DNA of 64,000 bases from Leucobacter muris (GTDB lineage: Bacteria; Actinomycetota; Actinomycetes; Actinomycetales; Microbacteriaceae). The notes below the pieces were generated by a model that ran no database searches, was not told the origin of the DNA, and saw only the letters and a program-made list of their open reading frames with translations. This document shows, in pieces, positions 19,580-28,439 of this stretch. Each line of letters begins with the position of its first letter. Within the stretch, counting starts at the first letter, position 1. A program made the position numbers and the translations under genes. The stretch is from NCBI RefSeq assembly GCF_004028235.1, contig NZ_CP035037.1, forward strand, positions 2,542,001-2,606,000. Direction: 5' to 3'.

Positions 19580-21684
19580 TACTCCATTCCCGCCTGCACG
19601 GCGGTGATCGCCACCGTGTTGAGGATGTCTTCGACCGTCGCCCCTCGGGAGAGGTCGTTGACGGGCTTGGCGAGCCCCTGCAGCACCGGGCCCACGGCCA
19701 CGGCGCCGGCGGAGCGCTGCACGGCCTTGTACGTGTTGTTGCCGGTATTCAGGTCGGGGAATATGAAGACCGTCGCCCGACCCGCCACCGCCGACCCGGG
19801 CAGCTTGGCCGCGCCGATGACGGGATCGCTCGCGGCGTCGTACTGCAGCGGGCCCTCGATGAGCAGTTCCGGTCGCGCGGCGCGGGCGAGGGCGGTCGCC
19901 TCGCGCACCTTGTCGACGTCGGCGCCCGATCCGGATTCCCCCGTCGAGTACGACAGCATCGCTACCCGGGGCTCGACCCCGAACTGCGCCGCGGTGTCTG
20001 CCGACGAGACCGCGATGTCGGCGAGCTGCGCCGCGGTGGGGTCGGGGTTCACGGCGCAGTCGCCGTAGACGAGCACCCGGTCGGCCAGTGCCATGAAGAA
20101 CACGCTCGACACCACCGAGACGCCGGGCCGGGTCTTGATGATCTCGAGACTCGGCCGGATCGTGTGCGCGGTCGTGTGCGCGGCCCCGGAGACCATGCCG
20201 TCGGCGAGATCGAGGTGCACCATCATGGTGCCGAAGTAGCTGACGTCGCGCATCACGTCGCGCGCCTGCTCGAGTGTCGCGCCCTTGTGGGCGCGCAGCC
20301 GGGCGTACTCGGCGGCGAAGCGCTCGCGCAGGGGCGAGACGGCCGGGTCGATCACGTCTGCCGCGTCGATCGAGAGGCCGAGCTCGCCGCCGCGCTTGCG
20401 CACGGCCGCCTCGTCGCCGAGGATCGTGAGCTTCGCGGTGCCGCGCGCGAGGAGCGTGCTCGCGGCGCGCAGGATGCGATCGTCGTCACCCTCGGGGAGC
20501 ACGATGTGCGCGTGCGCCGCGGCGGCCCGGTCGAAGAGCTCGTAGGCGAACATGACGGGTGTGCGAACGCCCCCGCGATGCAGTCGCAGTCGCTCCCGCA
20601 GCACGGTCCCGTCGACGTGCTGGTCGAAGAGCGCGAGCGCCGTGTCGAACTTCGCGGGCGACTCCTCCGTCAGCAGTCCGCGGGCGCGCGAGATGCGTCG
20701 TGCGGTGTCGAAGGTTCCGAAGCCCGTGCGCACGACGGGCAGGGTCGAGTCGATGCCGTCGAGCAGCTGCTCGACGGAGCGCGGCAGCTCGAAGCCCCCG
20801 TTGAGCACGACCGCTGCGATGGTGGGGAAGGTGGGGGCCTCGTGCGCCATCGTCACCGCGAGCAGGGTCTCGGCGCGATCCGCCGCGATCACCACCGCCG
20901 CGCCCTCGAGCAGTCTCGGCAGCACGTTCTCCATCGACATGCCGGCGATCACCACGTCGCGCACCTCGCGGGCCAGCAGCTCCTCGGAACCGCGCACCAG
21001 TTCGCCCTCGACCGCCTCGATGAGCCCGGCGACCGGGGGCGCGACCAGCAGCAGCTCCTCGGGCACCGCCCAGACCGGCATGCCGTCCGGCAGGGCCGCG
21101 GCCACCTCGCGCTCGATCTCGGCGAGGCGGTGCGGATCGGCGCGGTTCACGAGCGCCGCGAGCACGTCGGCGTGCTCGGCCCGCAGTTCGGCGATGCCGA
21201 GCTCGGCGAGCTGCGCGATCTCGCCAGGCGTGCGAGCCGGCTGCTGGCCCAGGTGCTCGGCCTGCTCGTTCGATCGGCCGCCGAGCACGAGCAGCACCGG
21301 CGTGTCGAGGTTCGCGGCGATCCGAGCGTTGAACGAGAGCTCGGTGGGAGCGGCCACGTCGCTGAAGTCGGAGCCCACCACCACCACGGCGTCGCAGCGA
21401 TCGCGAAGCTGACGGTACGCCGCGACGATGCGCGTCATCGCGGCCTCGGGGTCTGAGTGGGCCTCTTCGTAGGTGACGCCCACGCACGCCTCGTACGGCA
21501 CGTCGGCCGTCGTGCGGGAGTGCAGCAGGTCGAGCACCCGGTCGCGCTCGCCCGCCGATCGGATCAGGGGGCGGAACACCCCCACCCGGGGAGCGTCGGC
21601 GCGCAGCGCATCGAGCACGCCGAGGGCCACGGCGCTCTTGCCGGTGCGCCCCTCGGCCGAGGTGAGATAGATGCTTGCAGCCAC
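19579..21684 (-). CDS. pta: Phosphate acetyltransferase, long form
   Basis: Converts acetyl-CoA and phosphate to acetyl phosphate. The product of 701 residues is the long type, with an N-terminal P-loop domain (SAEGRTGKSAVALGVLDAL), a DRTGG-type middle domain, and the catalytic PTA_PTB domain from about residue 385 (IVLPEGDDDRILRAAS). Near the end VFIFPDLNTGNNTYKAVQRSA is a conserved signature. The intergenic region upstream (21685-21862) holds a perfect 14-bp inverted repeat that may regulate it. Confidence 0.96.
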   Translation of the reverse strand: MAASIYLTSAEGRTGKSAVALGVLDALRADAPRVGVFRPLIRSAGERDRVLDLLHSRTTADVPYEACVGVTYEEAHSDPEAAMTRIVAAYRQLRDRCDAVVVVGSDFSDVAAPTELSFNARIAANLDTPVLLVLGGRSNEQAEHLGQQPARTPGEIAQLAELGIAELRAEHADVLAALVNRADPHRLAEIEREVAAALPDGMPVWAVPEELLLVAPPVAGLIEAVEGELVRGSEELLAREVRDVVIAGMSMENVLPRLLEGAAVVIAADRAETLLAVTMAHEAPTFPTIAAVVLNGGFELPRSVEQLLDGIDSTLPVVRTGFGTFDTARRISRARGLLTEESPAKFDTALALFDQHVDGTVLRERLRLHRGGVRTPVMFAYELFDRAAAAHAHIVLPEGDDDRILRAASTLLARGTAKLTILGDEAAVRKRGGELGLSIDAADVIDPAVSPLRERFAAEYARLRAHKGATLEQARDVMRDVSYFGTMMVHLDLADGMVSGAAHTTAHTIRPSLEIIKTRPGVSVVSSVFFMALADRVLVYGDCAVNPDPTAAQLADIAVSSADTAAQFGVEPRVAMLSYSTGESGSGADVDKVREATALARAARPELLIEGPLQYDAASDPVIGAAKLPGSAVAGRATVFIFPDLNTGNNTYKAVQRSAGAVAVGPVLQGLAKPVNDLSRGATVEDILNTVAITAVQAGME

Positions 21685-21743
21685 GCTCCCACCCTATGCC
21701 CCGGGATCCGCCTGGGGCTCGCCGCTCCCGAGCATGCCCTCGA

Positions 21744-21807
21744 TATGGGATCTGCCGTAGGTATGGCCTCCCGCTCCGATATCCCCATATCTTCGGCAGA
21801 TCCCATA
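21744..21807. repeat. Perfect 14-bp inverted repeat upstream of pta
   Basis: TATGGGATCTGCCG (21744-21757) and CGGCAGATCCCATA (21794-21807) are perfect inverted copies 36 bases apart. CCCATATC at 21784-21791 offers an alternative partner for GATATGGG at 21742-21749. The element is AT-richer than its surroundings. It lies between the oxidoreductase stop and the pta start, both on the minus strand, so it may be a terminator, an operator or a mobile palindrome. Confidence 0.75.
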
Positions 21808-21862
21808 CCAACGGCGGAGGCCGGGGTCGGATCGGATCGGATTGGGGGTGGGTGTGGGGTCG

Positions 21863-23350
21863 CTATGCGTCGAGGCCCAGTTCGGGATCCGGCAGCCCGT
21901 ACTCGTGCTTCAGCGCCGAGCGGGCCGCGTACCAGCCCGAGAGCCCGTGCACGCCCGGCCCCGGCGCCGTGGACGACGAGCAGAGGTAGATGCCGGCCGC
22001 GGGGGTGCGCCACGGTTCCGTCGAGATCACCGGGCGCGAGAGCAGCTGCCAGGGAGTCACGGCCCCCGCGGTGAAGTCGCCGCCGACGTAGTTGCGGTTG
22101 TAGCCCGCGAACTCCGCGGCCGTGATCACGCGCACGTCGAGGATCCGGTCGCGGAACCCGGGGGCGAACCGTTCGATCTGGTCGATCACGGGCTGCGCCA
22201 TGTCGACCGTCGACCCGCTCGGCACGTGCGTGTAGCTCCAGACGGGGGTGAGTTCGAGGTCGCCCTCGCGCACCGGCGCGCGCGCGGGATCGAATGCGGC
22301 GGCCTGCGCGAGCAGCACGTACGGGTGCTGCGGGTGCCGGCCCCGCGACACCTCGAGCTCGGTCGCGGCCACCTCGGCCCGGGTGCCGCCGAGGTGCACC
22401 GTGGGGGCCTCCGCGACACGGTGATCCCGCCACGGGATCGGCCCGTCGAGCACGAAGTCGACCTTGGCGGCCCCGTCTCCGTACCTGAAGCGGCCGAGCG
22501 CTCGCCGGTAGCGGCCGGGCAGTGCCGATCCCGCGATCCGCATCAGGCCGCGAGCCGAGGTGTCGAAGAGCTTGACCCGGAAGCCGCTCAGCTCGCGCAC
22601 ATCGGAGACGGGGTGCCCGGTCTCGATCCGCCCGCCGTGAGCGAGCAGATCGGCCGCGAGCGCGTCGGTGATGGCCCGGGATCCGCCCACCGGCACCGGC
22701 CAGCCGCTCGCGTGACCGAGCGCGCCGAGCACCAGACCGACCCCGGCGGATGCGAGGCCGGGCATGCGGCCGATGCTGTGCGCGGCGACCCCGGAGAGCA
22801 GCGCCGGCGCAGCCTGCTCGCGGAAGCGGGCGTTCCAGAGCGGTGTGCCCTGCTCGAGGGTGCGCAGGCCGGTGAGGATCGCGGCTGGTAGGTCGCTCGG
22901 CCAGCGCAGCATGGAGCCGCCGAGGGCGAAGTCGACGACCCCCTCCAGTCGGCGCAGGAGAGGGCGGTAGAGGCGAGAGTAGGCTGTCCCGTCGCGGCCC
23001 AGTTCCGCGGCGGTGCGCTGGAGGTCGCGGTAGGCCACGGCGGCCCGGCCATCGCCGCCGCCGGCTGCACCGTCGAGCGGGTTGGCGTAGGAGGCCTCGG
23101 GCACCACGAAGCCCATGCGCCGCTCGAGTTCGAAGGCGCGGAAGAAGCCGGTGGCGAGGGCCATGGGGTGGATCGCCGAGCAGACGTCGTGCAGCACGCC
23201 CGGGCGCACGAGGTGCTGGGTGCGGGCGCCGCCGCCGATGGTCTCGGCCGCCTCGTACACGGTGACGGGAACTCCCGCGCGGGCGAGGGTGACCGCCGCG
23301 GCGAGGCCGTTGGGCCCTGCCCCGATGACGGCGGCGCCGGCTGAGGTCAT
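21863..23350 (-). CDS. Phytoene desaturase-like FAD-dependent oxidoreductase
   Basis: The 495-residue product has the dinucleotide-binding motif AVIGAGPNGLAAAVTLARAGVPVTVYEAAETIGGGARTQ at residues 7-46. Its C-terminal FAD motif is IYLCSSSTAPGPGVHGLSGWYAARSAL. Both are typical of the CrtI-like amine-oxidase superfamily member called NAD(P)/FAD-dependent oxidoreductase, widespread in actinobacteria. No other carotenoid genes are near, so carotenoid synthesis is not supported. The substrate is unknown. It is transcribed in the same direction as the SRP RNA upstream. Confidence 0.85.
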   Translation of the reverse strand: MTSAGAAVIGAGPNGLAAAVTLARAGVPVTVYEAAETIGGGARTQHLVRPGVLHDVCSAIHPMALATGFFRAFELERRMGFVVPEASYANPLDGAAGGGDGRAAVAYRDLQRTAAELGRDGTAYSRLYRPLLRRLEGVVDFALGGSMLRWPSDLPAAILTGLRTLEQGTPLWNARFREQAAPALLSGVAAHSIGRMPGLASAGVGLVLGALGHASGWPVPVGGSRAITDALAADLLAHGGRIETGHPVSDVRELSGFRVKLFDTSARGLMRIAGSALPGRYRRALGRFRYGDGAAKVDFVLDGPIPWRDHRVAEAPTVHLGGTRAEVAATELEVSRGRHPQHPYVLLAQAAAFDPARAPVREGDLELTPVWSYTHVPSGSTVDMAQPVIDQIERFAPGFRDRILDVRVITAAEFAGYNRNYVGGDFTAGAVTPWQLLSRPVISTEPWRTPAAGIYLCSSSTAPGPGVHGLSGWYAARSALKHEYGLPDPELGLDA

Positions 23351-23470
23351 GCGCCCAGCGTAGCGTTAGGGACTTACATCAGCCCAGGCAAATAGGCATA
23401 GACAGGCCTCGCATGCACGCCTAATACAGCGCCGGGCCCACCGACGCCAGTAGGCGAATAAGCAGAGAAA

Positions 23471-23559
23471 GACCCCCCATGCACCTGGCAGAGCCCGACT
23501 ACCCTTGCTTCGTTTCCGACCTGGGGGAGTTCGCCGAGATGCCACCGCATGGGGGGCCT
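23471..23559 (-). ncRNA. ffs: Small signal recognition particle RNA
   Basis: Read on the minus strand, the region begins with a CCCCCCATGC arm that pairs with GCATGGGGGG at the other end. In between is the conserved SRP domain IV core: CAGGTCGGAAACGAAGCA, close to the bacterial CAGGYCCGGAAGGAAGCAG core with the GNRA-type tetraloop GGAA/GAAA region. The length of about 88 bases fits the short bacterial 4.5S-type RNA, which binds Ffh for co-translational membrane targeting. The exact ends are estimated from the terminal stem. The 110 bases after it contain nothing else recognisable. Confidence 0.85.
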
Positions 23560-23566
23560 CACTAGT

Positions 23567-26158
23567 CTAGCCGATGTCGTCGCCTGCTTCGTCCATGCCG
23601 TTCGCGGCGGCGCGCTTGCGGCGCTGTGCGACGGCCAGTGCGACGGCGGCTCCGCCGAGCACCACGAGGGCGACGGCCCCGATGATGAGCGGGGTGCTGC
23701 TCTCTCCGCCGGTCTGGCGCAGGTTCTTCGCTCCGGCGGATTGCGGGTCGGGTGCGGGCTGGGGCACCGGCTGGGGTGTGGGCACCACGGGAGCGTTCGC
23801 GGTGGTGACGGGGAGCACGGCGGCGGTGCCCGCTTTGCCGAGCACGGAGAATGGGGTGAGGCGCACCGTGTAGGCGGTTGCTGGGCTCAGCCCGGTGAAG
23901 GCGTGGCTCAGCTGGTCGGCTGCGAGCTGAGACGCTTCGACGGCGTTGGCGGGTACCGGCTCTCCGGTGAAGAGTTCGATCACGTAGCGGTCGGCGTCGA
24001 TCGCCGCCTGCCATCCGAGGGTGAGCGAGGTGTGGGTGACCGCGGTGGTGGCGAACCCGGCGATCTGGCCGGGTGTCGGCGAGTCGGCGTAGATCCGTTC
24101 GAGCAGGGCGTTCGCGTCGACGATGCCCGCGCCGAACACCTCGGCGTCGGAGAAGCCGGGCGCGTAGGGGTTCACGGGCCCGCCCGCGGCGGTGCCGCGC
24201 GCCGTCTCGAGTACGAGCTGTCCGAGCGCCGCTCCGCGGAGTCCGGGCGCGTAGGAGAGGCCGAGCGCCGCCACGGCGGCCGCGTTCGGCGCTGCGGCTG
24301 AGGTGCCGTAGAAGCGGTATTCGGGAGCTCCGGGCGCGCCTTCGTCCTCGCCGAAGAAGGTGGTCTGGGTGCCGTCGACCGCCGCGACATGGGGAGTGGG
24401 CACGATCACGGGTTGCGGCAGGCGCGCCGAGGGGGCTGCCGCATCGGTGCGCACCGGCTCGTAGAGCAGGGTGCCCGGGCCGAGCGAGCTGTAGTCGCGC
24501 ACCTGCGCGGGGTCGTCCCAGTGCAGCGAGGCGACGCTGATGGCCGAGCCGTCTGCGCCGTGGCCGAACACGGTCTCGCCGACCCAGTCGGTGGCGGCCG
24601 CGCCGAGCTCGGCGTTGCCGAGGTGGGCGCGGTCCGCGATGGCGCCGCCGCCGCGGATGAAGGAGAGGAACACGGCGGGCTGGCGCGCGGCGGGGTCGGG
24701 GTCGTGCGCGGTGCGCACCATTACCATGCGCACCTCGGTGTTCTCGTCGACCGTCACAGCGCCCATGAAACCGGGGTGCGTGGGGCCGAACTGCCCGACC
24801 TGCCCGATGAGCTCGACATCGTCGGTCGCAGCGTCGACCACCTCGTAGAAGCGCAGCACGTAGCCGGTGGTGACGCCGTGCAGCGGCTCGCCGATCGAAC
24901 CGATGGGCTGGAGCTGGGCTTGCCCGTTGTAGAGGTTGTCCCTGATCTGCAGTGTGTCGTAGGGGGTGTCGGCCGCGGGGTCGGGGTCGAAGTCGAGGCA
25001 GTCGACGGTCTGTCCGTCGAGGGGATCGCCGCTGGGGTCGAGCAGCCATGCGGGGCACGCGGTCGGCCGGTAGGCGGTGGTCTGCCAGGACGAGATCGGC
25101 TTGCCCGTGCTCGCGCCGCTCGAGCCGATGCCGGTGGAGTTGCCGGCCGAGGTGAAGTACGTGATGCCCTGCGCCTTCACCTCTTCGATCGCGACGGAGA
25201 TGAAGCCCTGCTGGTAGTAGGTCTCGGACGGCCAGGTGATGTCGTCGACGATGATGTCGGCGCCCGCCTGAGCCAGATTGAAGATGTTCTGGGCCATCCC
25301 GATGTCGCTCGAACCGGCGTCGGCGAAGAGCAGCTTCGCCCCGGGGGCGATGCCGTGCACGAGCTGGGCCATGGCGCGGCCCTCGTCCGAACCGGACTGC
25401 TGGTCGGAGACGATCTCGACGGGAAGGGTGCGCCCGCAGGGGTTTTCGGGCCCGGGCAGGGCCCCCGACTCCACGTCGTTCTGCCAGGACGTGGGCGCCG
25501 TAGTCTTGGCGAAGGAGTCGGAGATGATGCCGATGGTGACGCCGGTGCCGTCAACGCCGAAGCCGCTGCGGGCGTCGTCGGCGTTCAGGGGCGCGTCGGC
25601 CTCGATGGGGATCGGCCCACACGGGGCTCCGGCGGGCGTCGCGGCGGCCGGAGCCACAGCGGGCGCGGCACCGGTGAGGGCCGCGATCTCACCGCGCAGG
25701 CCGACGACGGCGGTGGAGCGGTCCGTTCCGGTGAAGGGCTTCAGCGCGGGGATCGCACTCGCGACGCCCGGCACCGCCGCGAGCGCTTCGAGGTGCTCGG
25801 GCGCGATCTTGACGGTGGCCGCGGCGAACATCTCGAGCACGGTCTCGATCTCGGCGCCGCTCGCTCGGACCGCCGCCAGCTGCGCTTCGTCGGGAGCGGC
25901 ATCGAACATCACGGAGCCGGTGATGCGCTCGGCGCTGTCGAAGGTGAGGCTGCCTTCGCCGTCGACCGGCAGGGCCGCGGCTTCGGCGATCTCCTCGGGT
26001 GTGGCGGCCCCCGATGCGGCGGCCTCGGCGATGCGCCCGGAGAGGGTGCTTGCGGGATCCTGCTCCTCGCCCTCCGCGTGTGCGGCGGGTGCCGCGAACA
26101 GTATCAGCAGCGGGATCGCGGCGCACGCTGCGATCCCTCGGCGCATCGATGCGCGCAT
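23567..26158 (-). CDS. Secreted subtilase-like (S8/S53) protein with FN3 domain and C-terminal wall anchor
   Basis: An 863-residue exported protein. The start is ATG 26158 with GGGGAG upstream, giving a signal peptide ending near AAPAAHA. The protease-like domain has GVTIGIISDSF (Asp near 212), GSDEGRAMAQLVHGIAPGA (Glu/Asp near 257 in place of the normal HGTHV His motif), the oxyanion-type FTSAGNS near 340, and GTSAAAPNAAAVAAL with the Ser near 617. A fibronectin III-like domain spans about 700-795. The C-terminus is LRQTGGE (a variant LPxTG motif, near 811), a hydrophobic helix and a basic segment. The His replacement suggests sedolisin-like chemistry or loss of activity. No sortase gene is in the window. 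Confidence 0.85.
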   Translation of the reverse strand: MRASMRRGIAACAAIPLLILFAAPAAHAEGEEQDPASTLSGRIAEAAASGAATPEEIAEAAALPVDGEGSLTFDSAERITGSVMFDAAPDEAQLAAVRASGAEIETVLEMFAAATVKIAPEHLEALAAVPGVASAIPALKPFTGTDRSTAVVGLRGEIAALTGAAPAVAPAAATPAGAPCGPIPIEADAPLNADDARSGFGVDGTGVTIGIISDSFAKTTAPTSWQNDVESGALPGPENPCGRTLPVEIVSDQQSGSDEGRAMAQLVHGIAPGAKLLFADAGSSDIGMAQNIFNLAQAGADIIVDDITWPSETYYQQGFISVAIEEVKAQGITYFTSAGNSTGIGSSGASTGKPISSWQTTAYRPTACPAWLLDPSGDPLDGQTVDCLDFDPDPAADTPYDTLQIRDNLYNGQAQLQPIGSIGEPLHGVTTGYVLRFYEVVDAATDDVELIGQVGQFGPTHPGFMGAVTVDENTEVRMVMVRTAHDPDPAARQPAVFLSFIRGGGAIADRAHLGNAELGAAATDWVGETVFGHGADGSAISVASLHWDDPAQVRDYSSLGPGTLLYEPVRTDAAAPSARLPQPVIVPTPHVAAVDGTQTTFFGEDEGAPGAPEYRFYGTSAAAPNAAAVAALGLSYAPGLRGAALGQLVLETARGTAAGGPVNPYAPGFSDAEVFGAGIVDANALLERIYADSPTPGQIAGFATTAVTHTSLTLGWQAAIDADRYVIELFTGEPVPANAVEASQLAADQLSHAFTGLSPATAYTVRLTPFSVLGKAGTAAVLPVTTANAPVVPTPQPVPQPAPDPQSAGAKNLRQTGGESSTPLIIGAVALVVLGGAAVALAVAQRRKRAAANGMDEAGDDIG

Positions 26159-26329
26159 GGTCTCCCCTTTTCCGCGGATGCCGCTCGGCACCCGACGAGG
26201 GAGAGGCTATCGGAATATTTGCACACCGTCCATCACAAAGGGAGGTAATGCCCATCCCACCGGGGCGGAGCTTTCCGGGGAACGCCGAGCGGCGGACCGG
26301 GCGGGACACGGCCCCGGATCGGCAACGGT

Positions 26330-26363
26330 CCGGGAGGGCGACCGTTTCCGGTCGCCCTCCCGG
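26330..26363 (-). terminator. Terminator of the ABC exporter operon
   Basis: CCGGGAGGGCGACC (26330-26343) pairs perfectly with GGTCGCCCTCCCGG (26350-26363) across a 6-base loop. It lies 28 bases beyond the stop of the exporter gene. Confidence 0.8.
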
Positions 26364-26390
26364 GCCGCACGATCAGCGCTGAGGCCGGGA

Positions 26391-28439
26391 TCAGCCCTCG
26401 GGCTGCTCCGGCTGCACCGTGGGAATGGATCCCGTCAGCAGTTCTTCGGCGTGCGCCTCGTCGACCTCGCCGGCGAACTGCGCCTGATAGAGGCGGTAGT
26501 ACGCCTCGCGCCTCGCCAGCAGCTGCTCGTGGGAGCCCTGCTCGACGATGCTGCCGTTCTCCATCATGAGGATCGTGTCGGCGTCGCGGATGGTCGAGAG
26601 GCGGTGCGCGATCACGAACGACGTGCGGTCGGTGCGCAGCGCGCGCATGGCCTGCTGCACGAGCACCTCGGTGCGCGTGTCGACCGAGGAGGTGGCCTCA
26701 TCGAGGATCAGCAGCGACGGGTTCGCGATGAAGGCGCGGGCGATCGTGAGCAGCTGCCGCTCGCCGGCCGACAGCGACGAGGCGTTCTCGGAGATCACCG
26801 TGTCGTAGCCGTCGGGCAGCTGCCGCACGAAGCGGTCGACCATTGTCGCCTTGGCCGCCTCGACGACCTCGTCGTCGGTGGCGTCGAGCCGTCCGTAGCG
26901 GATGTTCTCGCGGATCGTGCCGTCGAACAGCCACGCGTCCTGCAGCACCATGCCCACCTGGCCGCGCAGTTCGGCGCGCGAGAGTCGCGTGATGTCGACG
27001 CCGTCGAGCAGGATGCGCCCGCTGTTCAGCTCGTAGAACCGCATGATGAGGTTGACGAGGGTGGTCTTGCCGGCGCCGGTCGGGCCCACGATCGCGATCG
27101 TGTGCCCGGGCCTGGCCTCGAGCGAGAGACCCTCGATGAGCGGGGTCTCGGGATCGTAGCTGAACGAGACGTCGTCGAACTCGACGTGCCCGTCGGTGCG
27201 CTCGGGCAGCCGCTCGGAGGCGGTGTCGGGCTGCTGCTCGTCGGCGTCGAGCAGCTCGAAGGTGCGCTCGGCCGAGGCCACGCCCGACTGCAGCATGTTC
27301 GCCATGCTCGCCATCTCGCTGATCGGCTGCGAGAACTCGCGCGAGTACTGGATGAACGCCGTGACGTCGCCCAGGGTCATCTGCCCCGCGGTGACGCGCA
27401 GGGCGCCGACGACGGCGATGAGCACGTAGCTGAGGTACTGCACGAACTGCATGGCCGGCATGATGGTGCCGGACAGCGCCTGCGCCTTGTAGGCGGCGTC
27501 GAAGAGCCCCTCGTTGCGGCGGTCGAACTCCTCGGCCATCTCGGCGTCGCGGTTGAAGATGCGCACGAGCTCGTGCCCGGTGAACGACTCCTCGATGTGC
27601 CCGTTGAGGTCGCCCGTGTGCTTCCACTGCGCGACGAACAGCTTCTGGGCCCGCACGCCGACCACCCCCGCGATGATGCCCGAGAGGGGCAGCGCGATGA
27701 GCGCGGTCAGCGCGAGCTGCCACGACACGATGAACATCATCGCGGTGATGCCGATCACCGTGAGCAGCGACTGCACCAGCTGCGAGAACGCCTGCTGCAG
27801 CGCCTGTTGGATGTTGTCGACGTCGTTCGTGACCCGCGAGAGCACGTCGCCGCGCTGACGCCCGTCGAAGTAGCTGAGGGGCAGCCGGTTGATCTTGTGC
27901 TCGATGTCGCGGCGCAGCTGGTAGACGATGCGCATCACCATGCGGTTGAGGATGTAGCCCTGCAGCCACATGAGGAACGACGCCACGAGGTAGAGCGCCA
28001 GCACCGCGAGGATGAGGCGGCTCAGCAGGCCGAAGTCGATGCCCTCGCCGGGCACCACGTTCGCCCCCTCGAGCATGTCGGCGAACTGCGTGTTGCCCTC
28101 GTCGCGCGCGCCCTGGATGATCTGCTCGATCGGCACTCCGGCGGGTAGCTGCTTGCCGAGGATGCCGTTGAAGATGACATCCATCGCCTGGCCGAGCACC
28201 TTCGGCGCGACCACCGTGAGCACGACCGAGCCCACGACGAGCAGCACCACGAGCGAGAAGAGCCACTTCTCGGGCGCGAGGAGGCCGACGAGCCGCTTCG
28301 CCGACGGCCAGAAGTGCTTGGCCTTCTTGACCGGCTGCGAACCCGACCAGTCGTCGGCGTCGGGCTGGTAGTCGTCGGGCAGCTCGAACTCGTCGGCCTG
28401 CACCGCGGCCTCGGCCTGCGCGTTCTTCTTCTCAGCCAT
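26391..28439 (-). CDS. ABC exporter half-transporter (membrane plus ATPase)
   Basis: A 682-residue type IV ABC exporter subunit of the MdlB/LmrA kind. After an acidic soluble N-terminus (1-55) come six membrane helices (about 65-390), with a long extracellular loop between the first two. The ATPase has Walker A GPTGAGKTTL, signature LSAGERQLL and the full Walker B LLILDEATSSVD with catalytic Glu. Its ATG overlaps the stop of the upstream half-transporter gene, so the two would form a heterodimer. That partner is broken by an insertion element, so this subunit may be orphaned and its transcription altered. The substrate is unknown; drug or lipid export is typical of the family. Confidence 0.93.
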   Translation of the reverse strand: MAEKKNAQAEAAVQADEFELPDDYQPDADDWSGSQPVKKAKHFWPSAKRLVGLLAPEKWLFSLVVLLVVGSVVLTVVAPKVLGQAMDVIFNGILGKQLPAGVPIEQIIQGARDEGNTQFADMLEGANVVPGEGIDFGLLSRLILAVLALYLVASFLMWLQGYILNRMVMRIVYQLRRDIEHKINRLPLSYFDGRQRGDVLSRVTNDVDNIQQALQQAFSQLVQSLLTVIGITAMMFIVSWQLALTALIALPLSGIIAGVVGVRAQKLFVAQWKHTGDLNGHIEESFTGHELVRIFNRDAEMAEEFDRRNEGLFDAAYKAQALSGTIMPAMQFVQYLSYVLIAVVGALRVTAGQMTLGDVTAFIQYSREFSQPISEMASMANMLQSGVASAERTFELLDADEQQPDTASERLPERTDGHVEFDDVSFSYDPETPLIEGLSLEARPGHTIAIVGPTGAGKTTLVNLIMRFYELNSGRILLDGVDITRLSRAELRGQVGMVLQDAWLFDGTIRENIRYGRLDATDDEVVEAAKATMVDRFVRQLPDGYDTVISENASSLSAGERQLLTIARAFIANPSLLILDEATSSVDTRTEVLVQQAMRALRTDRTSFVIAHRLSTIRDADTILMMENGSIVEQGSHEQLLARREAYYRLYQAQFAGEVDEAHAEELLTGSIPTVQPEQPEG

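Noticed and set aside
21863..23350. Assignment as a carotenoid biosynthesis desaturase (crtI)
   Set aside because: It has the superfamily fold motifs, but no crtB, crtE or related genes are nearby, and closely similar proteins are generic oxidoreductases.
23360..23470. Possible tRNA gene next to the SRP RNA
   Set aside because: Short complementary segments exist, but no acceptor stem, T-loop or CCA arrangement could be built on either strand.
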